From Anagrus nilaparvatae (lineage: Eukaryota > Arthropoda > Insecta > Hymenoptera > Mymaridae), in assembly GCA_022575985.1 (NCBI GenBank), contig JAKSXM010000007.1, positions 27,096,501-27,160,500 of the forward strand: DNA of 64,000 nt, in the 5' to 3' direction. Position numbers and translations under genes: made by a program. The notes under the pieces were generated by a model, which was not told where the DNA came from, made no database searches, and saw only the letters and a list, made by a program, of their open reading frames with translations. Below are positions 44,290 to 55,301 of this stretch, in pieces. The first letter of the stretch is position 1, and every line of letters starts with the position of its first letter.

Positions 44290-46540
44290 GAGAATAATAC
44301 TAGCCTGAATATACTTAATTAGAATACATCATGTGTCGTATCTGAGGCAATGGAGTTCTCCCAGTATTGGTAGGTCTTATTTACAGACCACCTAAAATAC
44401 CGTTCACCGCAAACCCTGATTTCTTAATGAACTTGCATGACTGCTGCTCCTCATACAGTCATAAAATAGTAATAGGTGATCTTAATGCTGATTTAATTAT
44501 GATATAGGTGATCTTGATTCTAATAAAATCCTTGCATATAATAGTCTCCTTTTTATTCCAGACACAATCTCATTGATTTAGCTAATAAGCTGTTTGTACC
44601 TCGTCCTCCTACTACAGAATTTTCAATTAGAAAATTTAATAACATCTCACCGAAGGACTTTAATGGGAGCCTTATGGACTGGTTATCTTTCCTCACTCCC
44701 ACCTTTGAGGTAAATTCAGCACTTGATTATCTTGATAAAAATCTTCAACATGCAATAGATCAATTAACTCCTCTTAAAACTATCAACCGAGGCAAAGCAA
44801 AACAACCTAGGATAAATAGTGACCTTAGACTACTAATAAACAAGAGAAAAGCTACAGAGCGAAGTTATTAACGTACCAAAAATACTACTTAATTACATGA
44901 CCTACTGCAGATCTCTGATAAAGTTGAAGACTTAAGTGAAACAGCCAGAAATAACTACTATCGTGATCACATTCTTGATGTGCTTAATAATAATAAAGAA
45001 ATCTGGCGCGAATTTCGAAATTTAGGACTACTTCCCATTCCAAAATCAGATTTTCATGGATTTGCTCCTAATGAGATCAATTCGTTCTTTGCAGGTGTTT
45101 CTCAATCTCCTGTGGAGAATGGTAATAATATTGATTAGTAATGCATCAAATGAGGGCCTGAATTTCTCAGAGACTACAATCAATGACGTAATTTTAACTG
45201 TTAAACATTTTTCATCGCAAGCAACTAGGCACGATGGCATCGCTCATAAAGTAATAGCTAAATCACTACCTACTATCGGACCATTTTTGGTCAAGCTTTT
45301 TAATGAATCTTTGAAATATAGAGAAGTCCCTCCAGCATGAAAAAAAGTATTAATTGTTGCAATCAAAAAAGCTAACATCCCATCTTCTTGCTTGCACTTC
45401 CGTCCCGTAGCTTTACTTTGCTTTTTATCAAAGGTACTTGAAAAGCTTGTCCATGACCAAATGACAACCTATTTAAACACCAATAGAATACTTGACCCAC
45501 TACAGACAGGATTTAGAGAATACAGTAGCACAACAACAGCACTGTTAAAACTAATAGAAGATATTAAACGAGGCATGACTAACAGACAAATAAAATTTTT
45601 ATTGCAGTTAGATTTCAGCAAGGCATTTGACACCATCTGTCCTTCTAAACTGCTATCAAAACTGAAGGAGATGGTGTTCTCTAGGAATTCACTATTATGG
45701 ATCAGATGCTATTTTCAAGATAGATGTTTGCAAGTTATTTAAGAAACATCAAGGTCTGACCCTCTTAGTGTCAATCTTGGAGTGCCTCAGGGTTCGGTGC
45801 TTGGCCTCTTGCTATTTTGCCTGTAGATTAAAGACTTCAAAAACCACTTATCAGATAATATCTTACATTTACTTTACGCTGTTAATCTGCAAGTTTACTT
45901 TCAAGTATCCCCTGAAAATGTAACTTCTGCCATTGAGTCGCTGTCGCCAGTTCCACGTAAAAGTAAGATAATTTACTTTAGTACAAGCACATTTGTTGAC
46001 CATCTAAATAAATCAAACTACCCTGGTGTAGATATTGGGCAATGGGACTATTATCTCCTTTGAGAAACAGGTGAAAAGCCTATGCGTGATACTTGATAGT
46101 AAGCTCACTTGGAAGCCTCAAAAAATTGTGGTGCACAATCCTTTCAGTAACATGGCACTACTCTTTGGAATTTGATTCCATCTAATATAAGATTTCTACT
46201 ATCTCTTAACAATTTCAAAACAGAAGCATATAAGTATTTCTTATCATTAGATCCCTAAATGAGAATTCATTTATCTGTAACTGAATTGAGGCAATTTATA
46301 CACTTATCGTAGTCAATACATATATCACATAGAAATGCACTATTTTACTTAAATATTTACTATTGTGTTACTACTAGTTATTACTCATTACTTTACTCTA
46401 TTTTATTTAATATGAATTATTACTTAATTAGCTGAACTTTAATGATTATTATTTACTTAATAGACTGTGATAAAACTTATATCCAAAGATTAGACTATAT
46501 TTACTAAATGTAAAAAAGATATAAATATACTTATACATAT
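44290..46540 (+). mobile_element. Degenerate LINE (endonuclease to RT), split by later insertions
   Basis: Pieces follow LINE order. LIYRPP and VIGDLNADL (apurinic-type endonuclease) lie at about 44370-44500, then a linker frame at 44674-44871. An RT entry (45056-45340) follows, then FRPVALLCFLSKVLEKLVHD and LQLDFSKAFDT (45392-45742), and GVPQGSVLG near 45780. A C-terminal block at about 46140-46260 matches the LINE end at 31894-31619. Stops and frameshifts are numerous. The 3' tail resumes at 48457 after two inserted elements. A jockey-like group is likely. Confidence 0.82.
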
Positions 46541-46542
46541 AT

Positions 46543-47256
46543 ATTAGAGTGGACCTAAAATTAGAGTTTTGAGAAAAACTTTGCTCCCCGGGTTTTTTTG
46601 TGAAGTTTTGGTCATAAAAAGTCCCCAGCTCCAAGGATTTTGATTTTGCTTTGCAAAAACACGTGCCTGTAAGCACCTCAATTTTCCCATTTAAATAACA
46701 TGGGAGTTTTGACTTTTCAGCTTTCTAATTTTTTAACGTGCTGATAAAATTTTTTTAAACACTACCAAACAGATAGAAAATGATGTTTAGACATATAAAA
46801 CCTGATCCCCAAAATTATAGCAATTCCAGAACACTTTGTTTTATCAAAATAAAATTTTTTAAAATCGCAGTCTTCCTATTTAAAATACATTGTTTTTTAT
46901 TTATAATGTATTTTAAATGAGAAAATTGAGAATTTTAAAAATTTTATTTTGATAAAACAAAGTGTTCCGGGACTTCTACAACTTTAGGGATCAGTTTTTA
47001 TATGTCTAAACATCATTTTCTATCTGTTTGGTAGTGTTTAAAAAAATTTTTTCAGCACGTTAAAAAATTAGAAAGCTGAAAAGTCAAAACTCCCATGTTA
47101 TTTAAATGGGAAAATTGAGGTGCTTACAGGCACGTGTTTTTGCAAAGCAAAATCAAAATCCTTGGAGCTGTGGACTTTTTATGACCAAAACTTCACAAAA
47201 AAACCCGGGGAGCAAAGTTTTTCTCAAAACTCTAATTTTAGGTCCACTCTAATATA
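46543..47256. mobile_element. 714-bp near-perfect palindrome inserted in the LINE tail
   Basis: Ends TTAGAGTGGACCTAAAATTA and its exact mirror (TAATTTTAGGTCCACTCTAA) sit inside TATATATA sequence. The arms (about 350 bp each) pair through CTTTGCTCCCCGGG, AAAAACACGTGCCTGTAAGC, TAACATGGGAGTTTTGAC and ACCAAACAGATAGAAAATGA, with the centre near 46900. Mismatches are few. TA-rich flanks and AGAGTGGACC ends recall mariner-type MITEs, but the assignment is tentative. Confidence 0.9.
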
Positions 47257-47261
47257 TATAT

Positions 47262-48456
47262 ACTAGCATAGGTGAGAGGGGGGGCTCCGCCCCCCCTGAT
47301 ATGTTCCCAGTGTTGTTGTTATTGATTTTTTATTATAATTTTTATTGTTATCATGTTGTTATTGTCCAAAATATATATCAATGCCAAAAAAATTAACGCC
47401 TTGAAATAAGCTAAATTTTTTTTCTTAATGTAGACCTTTTACCAGTTCAAATGTGACCAATAAGATAAAATTTGAAGTAAATTCAAAATAATAGCGTAAT
47501 TTTGAAAATGGCCCAAATCAGGCTATTTTTGGACCTTTAAACGGACATATTTCAGCCCCATGAGGTGCTAGAGGACTAAAACTTTGGCTGAGGGACTTTT
47601 TTATCATCCCAAACTACACCCTAATATTTGAGCTGAATTTTTATAATATATAGTAAAAAATTTTAACTCATATGAATATTTGCATTGTTTAAAGAACTGT
47701 AGTACCAATAATTTGGCAGCGTTTTTCCTATATTTTAATTTTAAAAAAAAATTTTAAATATCGTAGAAAATGTAATTAAAACTAATATTATCTAATTTAT
47801 TTTTTTAACGAAAAAAATTATATCATTAATTTCTTGAATTTGTCTTATTTTTTATTATAATTATTTTTAAAAATCAAACATTATTTTAACTACGTCAATT
47901 TTTTTTTTTTTTTCATTTTAAAGAAACGTACGTTTTTAATAAAAATTTAACTAAGTACGCATAAATTAAATTACATTTTAATATAGAATATAAATTACAT
48001 TGTAATATACACAGACCCACAAATAAATGATTAAAAATACCATAAAAAAATAAAAAAATGAAAAAAATTTTTTTACCAGCTTTAAAAATATTTTATAAAA
48101 TTTTAAAGATACCTCCCTTTTGAATAAAAATTTCAGAGAATACGTAAAAATTAGTGCCGAATCGAATACTATAAAGTGTGATAAGAAAATTTTTCGATAG
48201 TCTCGAGATATTTCAATTTTTGTTAAAAATTTTAAAAAATGTTATCAAGTTCAAAAATACTAAAAATTTAATATCTCCAAAACTACGATAGCTGAGCAGA
48301 AAATCTATAGCCTATGTCACCCGAAGACTTTTTTTCTTTATTTTGACACCGGTTTCATGCCAATTGGTTCGGCGGTTCTTGCGTGATGAGTGGACAGACA
48401 GACAGACAGACAGACAGAAAAACAAATAAATTTTCAAATATATATAGTATTAAGAT
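47262..48456. mobile_element. GACA-microsatellite element (copy 1)
   Basis: Begins with a GC hairpin (GGGGGGGCTCCGCCCCCCC, 47279-47297). Ends with GGTTCGGCGGTTCTTGCGTG, a (GACA)n run (48394-48418) and AAATATATATAGTATTAAGA. A second copy with the same order lies at 55302-56600. There are no ORFs, so it is a non-autonomous family. The internal tetranucleotide run and terminal hairpin recall Helentron/DINE-like elements, but that is only a suggestion. Confidence 0.7.
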
Positions 48457-48600
48457 ATATATATATACAAATATCCATTGTTATTACTTATAATTTTTTT
48501 TTTATATATTTTATACACATACTTTGTATTATTACTTTATAAAACTATTTTACTGTTCACTGTTTTGTGGCAACAAATAAATAAATAATAATAATAACAA
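48457..48600 (+). mobile_element. 3' end of the split LINE
   Basis: AT-rich 3' UTR ending GTTTTGTGGCAACAAATAAA followed by ATAA repeats, the usual jockey-type end, continues from 46540 once the two inserts are removed. Confidence 0.6.
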
Positions 48601-48639
48601 TAACTTATCCTATTGCTAATTAATAATTTAAAAAATTTA

Positions 48640-49200
48640 CTGTTTTTTATTGTAATTTATTTCAACATTCTAGTTCTCCTTAACATTTTTCCAGGGATAT
48701 TTAGTGAAAAGAAATCATTAATAATATTCCAGTCTATGTAATTATTAAATAATTTATACAAAAATAATAAATCATATCTTTCAAAAACAAAAGCCAAATT
48801 AGGAATATCTAATTACCTTGATAAAGCCCAATAACCGTGACTTAAAATATCAAAAGGAAATTTAATATTTTATGCCACAAACCTTAAATATCGCTCATAG
48901 TTACAACTGTTGTTTATTAAAAACATTCCAGATGATAGAATCGCATGTCAAGACTGGGTAAGGATACGAATAGTAAAGTATTCTAAAATAATCAAAGTCT
49001 TCAAAATGTTTAGAATTAAATTTGAGAAAATATAAAGTTTTATTCGCTTTTGTTTTAATATATTGTAAATAATCATTTAATAATCATTAATAGTTTCTTA
49101 TCAATTATAATTCCAAGACAATTAATATTATACTTATTAATTTTGTTTAGTAATATTAGTAATATTATTAATTTTGATTCCAGAAATGGACTAAAAAAAA
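48640..49200 (-). mobile_element. Degenerate LINE C-terminal fragment, opposite strand
   Basis: The - strand reads NINCLGIIIDKKL, then in another frame KTLYFLKFNSKHFEDFDYFR and ILYYSYPYPVLTCDSIIWN. Further on come LAFVFERYDLLFLYKLFNNY and a GKMLRRTR end. These match in order the thumb/C-terminal part of jockey-like ORF2. Several stops and shifts are present. Confidence 0.7.
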
Positions 49201-49209
49201 TTTTACATA

Positions 49210-50950
49210 TACAGGTTAATGCAAGGTGCCGATTCGCCAATGAAACTCGATAAAAATTAAGAAAAAAATTTTAACATAAACGAAACCTTGCTAAAAACTT
49301 TTTTCTACTAAATTATTTAAAAAGCTTTTTAGTAAGAAAATATCTTTAAAAAACTGTGAATTATATCATGAGAGTTTATTTTTAGGTATTTTGACCAGTT
49401 ACAAAAGCTGTTGTTTGATTGCCTCTTCACTAAAATAACAAATATTCATTTTTTTAAGAAATCAATGAATAAAACAGTCAAATTGCAATTGTCGTGGATA
49501 CTTGCTTTTTAGGCGTCTCAGAGTGATCTAGAAAAAAAAGTGCAATTAAGTTTGCTTTGATCGAGTTTCCATCCAATTTTAATGCAGGTTGGCTTATCTT
49601 ACTCCTGAAGACCTGTATTTTACGAAAAGTATGACAAAAAAATGTTTCACATGTTTTATCGATTTTCATTTGCAAATAGGCAGACTACATTAACTTCTAT
49701 GAAAAAATTAAGTAATATACAAAATGAAGTATCATATTTGAACCAGTGTATTTTTCTTTACGGTCAATTTGGAAAATAAGAAACATCCTAGTGAACATAT
49801 ACGATATATTTTGTAAAAGATATAAAAAATCCTATACCTGTATTATTCTTCCCATAAAATAATATATATAAAGAAAAATTTATTGGAAACTTTTGTGTAT
49901 TGTTACTTTATTTTTCTTTATCAATAAAGATGTCCAATAAATTTTTAAAGGATTTTGTGTATGTACGTGATACTTTCAAAAGATAGGTTTTTATTAGTCA
50001 AAACGATAATAGAAATGATATAAAACTAGCGATTGTTTTTATATAATATTTTGCTATATTAATGTTTGACTAAAACTTTCACCAACCGCATTAACAAAAA
50101 AAAAATAAAATATACTTTTTAGAGGCTCTGATCAAATTTTGAAGATTTTTGCCTTGCAGATTCTTAGAAAAATTACACTCATGCGGTAAATTTTACAAGG
50201 ACCTTTGGAGTGCTGAGTTTTGAAGCTAATTTTTTTTTTTGAATTTTGCTAAAAAATGGGTAAAAGAAACTGAAAATCTTGCACTAAACTTAGAAAGCAG
50301 TAGGACGTGGTCATTTTGCCAGTATCGCATTTCTTACAAATTTTTACCCACTTACAATTATTTTTTATATTAATTTACTTAATTACATAAAATTTTTTTT
50401 CACTTGCATCGAAAACATAAATTATGTAAAATGTGATTTAAGAAAATAGTTATTGAACTTTTTTTACCTTCGATGAAAGCTTAGTATCTAAATTTAATAT
50501 ACTTTTTTCTTATTTTTTTCGGATTAACACCTGATTAAACTTATGGCAAAAAGATTTTGAAGAATATAGACAAAAAAAAGAATACTGAACGTGATTTTAT
50601 TTTAAAATAGGCAAACTTTTATTTATATAAGAACTTTTTGATTTATTCTTAAAAAATGCAAATCTTAAAAATAAAAACTTTTTGATTGGTTAAATTTAAA
50701 AACAATGCTAATGCAATTCTAAAAGTTATTTTCTCCTTATAACAAGATGATATATTGTAAAAATAACAGAAATTAAAATTACAAAAAAAAATTTTAATAT
50801 ACTGCACAAAATCTTTTACATATTTAGGGCAAAAAAGCCTATTTTCTACCTTAGAGATACGGGTTTTTTGCTCGTTATATGTAAAACTATGTTATAAATC
50901 GTGGGAAAAAATACGGGATTCACATGCACAGCCAATATTTTGTCCCTTGT
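49210..50950. other. AT-rich intergenic DNA
   Basis: No gene or bounded element recognised. Confidence 0.45.
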
Positions 50951-51213
50951 TTAACTCTTTCCTGAGGAATCTCCCTAAATCGTTCTCTGTGTGACTTGCA
51001 TTAGTATGCGTGTATGGAGTAGTACTACAGCTATGTAGTAACGTTAAAAATTATTTTTATTCGTTAAATATAAAAATATTAGTTATTTACAAATGATTTA
51101 TCAAGTATTTTATTTTAAATAAATTAATATATTAAATAAATAAAGTAAAATAAACTGCGTAAAGCGTGTATCACGTGACTTGTGGTGGGGGCAATTCCTC
51201 AGGAAAGAGTTAA
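50951..51213. mobile_element. 263-bp TTAA-bounded MITE
   Basis: TTAACTCTTTCCTGAGGAAT at 50951-50970 is perfectly mirrored by ATTCCTCAGGAAAGAGTTAA at 51194-51213. TTAA at both outer edges is the duplication expected for piggyBac-type insertion. There is no ORF inside. Confidence 0.75.
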
Positions 51214-51376
51214 AAAATAACTATTTTGCGAGTATTCACCATGTGTGCACTAAATCATACTTTCCTGATAGATTTTTAGAAAATTCTGTAAAGCTTGCAT
51301 AATGAACAAGTCAAGTTTTAATGAAGACGAGAAATGTAAGAATTCGTTTTAGATCTTGATAAGGCAACGTTTGTCC

Positions 51377-51665
51377 TACCCTCATAAATGAAAGTGGAGT
51401 CCTGGGCGCTGTAAAGTGGCGATAACTCGAAGCTTCATTTACAAAGTGAGAGAAACGTTGATATCCACTTTACACAAACTTTACAGCTACCCCCACTCAC
51501 GATTTGAAAGTGGAATCAACCTACATGCTCACTTTCAAATCGTGAATAGGGGTAGTAGAAGGGGTAGCTGAAAGTGGATATCAACGTTTCTCTCACTTTG
51601 TAAATGAAGCTTCGAGTTATCGCCACTTTACAGCGCCCAGGACTCCACTTTCATTTATGAGGGTA
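51377..51665. mobile_element. 289-bp near-perfect hairpin
   Basis: From TACCCTCATAAATGAAAGTG at 51377 the first ~96 bases are mirrored at 51570-51665 with almost no mismatch. A second, inner inverted repeat (CTCACGATTTGAAAG / CTTTCAAATCGTGA) fills the middle. Its base composition is markedly less AT-rich than the surroundings. It could be a recent MITE or a hairpin-RNA locus. Confidence 0.88.
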
Positions 51666-51669
51666 CATT

Positions 51670-53645
51670 TTATTTTTTGTTTACTTATTTTTTGTAACTC
51701 ACAATAAAAAAGTTCTATTTACTATAGAGGAAAAAGGGGAAGGGAGCAAACAAGATTTAAAAATAGTACTATTGTATCTGTCCGTATTTACTATAGCAAA
51801 TTTTCCACAGCAATTGCGGGTAGTGCATTGAAAAAAAAAATAAAATTATTCTTATATACAAAACAGTAATTAAAAACTTCCTGCTGTTTTACCCCAAAAA
51901 GTACAATATATTTATGCGTATAGTAATTATTTTTTATTTCTCTTGCATTTTTTAAAAAATAAATTTTTGTGTTAAAATAGTAGTTAGTGCATAATTACTG
52001 TTTTGTACAGAAATAATTTTATTTTGTTTTTCAGTGTATGCACCTGGTTAATATTCTTCTCAGTAAACAGTAATAAATGCATGAATTAATTAAATTAAAT
52101 ATAGGATAAATTTTATTTATCGGTCTTTACGGGCTTGTATTATTCTATGTATTAAATACAAATTATTTAATTTAGAAATAATATTAAACTGCTTTATTTG
52201 ATTTAATGCGATCGCTCATTTTGTACATCACATCAATAACAGTTTTAATAAGTTTTTAAATTAAAACTTTTATTTTTTATTTATTTTGTGTTTTGCTTTT
52301 TTTTATATTAAAAAAAAATCTTTCAGAAAAAATAAACGTCTCATTAGGTATCGACGAGAATCGAATATAAATATTTAAATAATATTTATCCTATATTTCA
52401 ATTATCATCGGGTGATAAAATAAAATAAAATCATTAAATTAAATTTGCTTTTACGAATTTATCGTAAAATTCAATAATTACACAGTTGAAATAAATGAAT
52501 TAAAAATCTTTTGCGCAACAAAAGCTGTTAATTACAGAAAATTATATATATATATATTACTTTTTTATTTTTGTAAGGGGAAAGGTTTGGATTTGTAAAA
52601 TAAATAATTGTTAAAGTAAAAGATAATAATTAGTCTAATTATTACTACTGTTTATTAAATTCTTTAATTACATTAATATTTCTTTACTCTTAACAAAATT
52701 ATTATTTCTTATGAATAGACCAAAATATATATAATAATTTTATAGCTTTCGAAATACTATATTTAACCATTTTTTATTGATTAAACAGCATATAAGGTAA
52801 CAATAAATTTTTTTTATTTTAAACTTTGGTAACCTTGTCTTGTTATAAAATACTGCAATAAGCTCAAAATTCCCTAAAAAAAAGTAGGCGTAAAGTACAA
52901 TAACCTAACTCCCTTCCTTAGAAACTTTAAATCAATAGTGAGTACATATTGTAACTATGAGGATATATATATACCTTTTTTTTCTTATTTCACTTTTCTC
53001 TCAGGAGGCTTAAATAAAATTTAAAACCTTTTGTCATTTTTCAAAGCAAGAAAAAAAATATCTAAAAAAGAATATTTTATTTGTTTTATAACTTTTCAAA
53101 AAGCTTTATCTTTAAATTCTTTAAATTTTACAGAAATATTTTGCCAAAAGGATTTGAACCTAAATTTATTATTAAGCATCTGCAGTGCATTAAAAAAAAA
53201 TGCATGTTTTTTTTTCAGAACAATTTATATTCTGCTTACATTTGGAATGTTTTAAAAAATTGACTCTTCAATAAAATCTTACAGTTTATTTATTGCACTT
53301 GAAAAAAAAAATTACGAGATTCTTGAAAGTAGGTCAACTACCGGAAATACAAATAATAATAAAAAATATTGTTTTTTTTTTTTTTTCAAGAAAAATTTAA
53401 TATTTTTCATAAATTTATTAAATTTTTTGCAACTAATTTTTATTCTTCATAAGTTTTTTCAATTAAGAACATTATAGCATATGATACTATAGAACACGTA
53501 GAGAAAATAATATTTCACACACATAGTTTTGAATAATTTTATTTGCACTTGTTATAAAAGTAGTTGACCTCATTAGAATTTTATAAAAAACATAATATAA
53601 TAAATATAAATATTGAATAATTCAAAAACTTTTTTATATTAATAA
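51670..53645. other. AT-rich intergenic DNA
   Basis: Short open frames here (for example 53031-53255) are low-complexity Phe/Lys-rich and show no family motif. No gene supported. Confidence 0.45.
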
Positions 53646-53649
53646 CATG

Positions 53650-54425
53650 TAGAGGAGTATGAGACATTTTGACACAGTTTCTAAAGTTAGATTGTTCTAA
53701 AACGTGTTAAGAGATATCAGTAATTTATTTTGACAGGTTAAAAGCAATGTTATAATTCATTCAAAGTTTATACTGTACCTGAAATTAGTCCAGTGGCTAA
53801 TAGCTCTGAAAGAAAGTATTCAACGGATTTATACCTAAAAAAAGGTTTGGAAGAAAATATAAGTAGAATCCAAAACTTTATAGATCGTGAACAGCCACAG
53901 GCTAGAAGAAGGTTGATCTGAAAAATCCCAAGCAGAAGCACATGATTTGATGAAGACAGTCATAAGACAGTCAAGTGCAGTATTATAAATGTTAGAAAGA
54001 TTCACTACAAAAAAAAGCTATGCATGGAGATTCACAATCTACAGGGTCGAGATTATTATATTTTTACGAGCTTTTCCCAACGCATTTAAGAAGAGTGGGT
54101 CCTAGCGACCTCAAACCACAGATTTTACATAGAAAGAACAGTATAGTACCGTGAACTCCCCTAAGAACAAGAATGCACCAGACCTGACGGAATACCAGCG
54201 AAGATCATTAAAATAGGAGTAAATGAATGCCAAACGCTAATTCCCATTTACAACACGTGTATTTGAGCAGAAGTATTAAACAGGCTCTGGAAGGCAGCAG
54301 TACCGGTAATCATTAACAAAGAAATGTGTAATCCTAGACTCTTATTGTTTTAAAGACGACTAAGATTATTTGACGTAGCTGGAAAGGGACTAGAAAAAAT
54401 ATCCCAAACAAAGCTAAGCGCCTTT
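53650..54425 (+). pseudogene. Degenerate R1-like LINE fragment (pre-RT and RT start)
   Basis: In broken frames, 54165-54420 reads KNAPDLTEYQRRSLK or, shifted, PDGIPAKIIK, then NRLWKAAVPVIINKE and LEKISQTKL. These correspond to the APGPDGIP, LW..A.VV...K and LEK.I..rL blocks of R1-type reverse transcriptases. The upstream 500 bp is similarly less AT-rich and probably belongs to it. The MITE at 54432 was inserted immediately after. Confidence 0.6.
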
Positions 54426-54431
54426 AAAGCA

Positions 54432-54799
54432 CACTGTAAAAAGTAACTTTCTTAGATTCACAAAAAAAATAGAATATTTCCAAAAATTAGTAATTTTTCG
54501 AAAAAAAATCGTAAATTTACTAAATTTTGTATACTAACTAAAAATTTGAGTATTTCCGATTTTTTTTTGTAAATTTACGAGAAAAATTCATGATAATTTA
54601 CAATTTTTTTTCGAAAATTTACAAAAAATATTTGCTAATTTATAAATTTTTTCATAAATTCACAAGAAAAAATCGAGATTCTCGAATTTTTCGATAATAT
54701 ACTAAATTTAGTAAATTTACGATTCTTTTCAAAAATTTACTAATTTTTCAAAAATATTCTATTTTTTTTGTGAATCTAAGAAAGTTACTTTTTACAGTG
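54432..54799. mobile_element. MITE with CACTGTAAAAAG ends and CA flanks (copy B)
   Basis: CACTGTAAAAAGTAACTTTC at the left and GAAAGTTACTTTTTACAGTG at the right are exact inverted repeats extended by TTAGATTCAC. CA lies directly outside both ends. The interior matches the style of 33912-34313. Confidence 0.8.
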
Positions 54800-54834
54800 C
54801 AGCTGAGACTTATCACCACAGCAGTATGACTTTA

Positions 54835-54900
54835 CACACTGAAAATTTGAATAATTGGTTAAAAATTCAACCCGTTGGTTGAAAATTCAACCAAAGTAGT
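54835..54900. repeat. Tiny inverted-repeat element with TTGGTTGAAAATTCAACC words
   Basis: ACACACTGAAAATTTGAA at the left, CTACTGTGTA at the right, and paired GGTTAAAAATTCAACC / GGTTGAAAATTCAACC in between. Similar words occur at 14170-14400. Confidence 0.4.
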
Positions 54901-55301
54901 CCTACTGTGTAAAATACGTACAATTTGAAAACTGAATTTAAACGGATTAATCTAACATTATGATTCTATATCACAATAAACTTTTTTTTGCAATCAAGAA
55001 TTTAATAGTACATTCGTAATAGGGTTTTAGAAATGTTTATTTTGGCAAGTGCAGCAGATTATAGGCCCGAGAGACATAGTGTGAAGTTTTTTCTCTACTA
55101 AAGGCAATAATGACGAACTTTTAAAATTGTAATATTGTCATTATTTCCTGCTAGTAGAGAAAAATTGTTTTTTTCTTTGCCAAAACTGTATTGATTTTTC
55201 CACACCTTGTATCTTCTTATGAAGAATTTATAAATAACAATGATCAAATATTTATATCTGTGGTTCACCTATGAATATACTTTAAAAGTTCACTTATATA
55301 T

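Noticed and set aside
44290..46540. A host gene in this stretch
   Set aside because: Endonuclease and RT blocks in LINE order with many stops show a dead retrotransposon.
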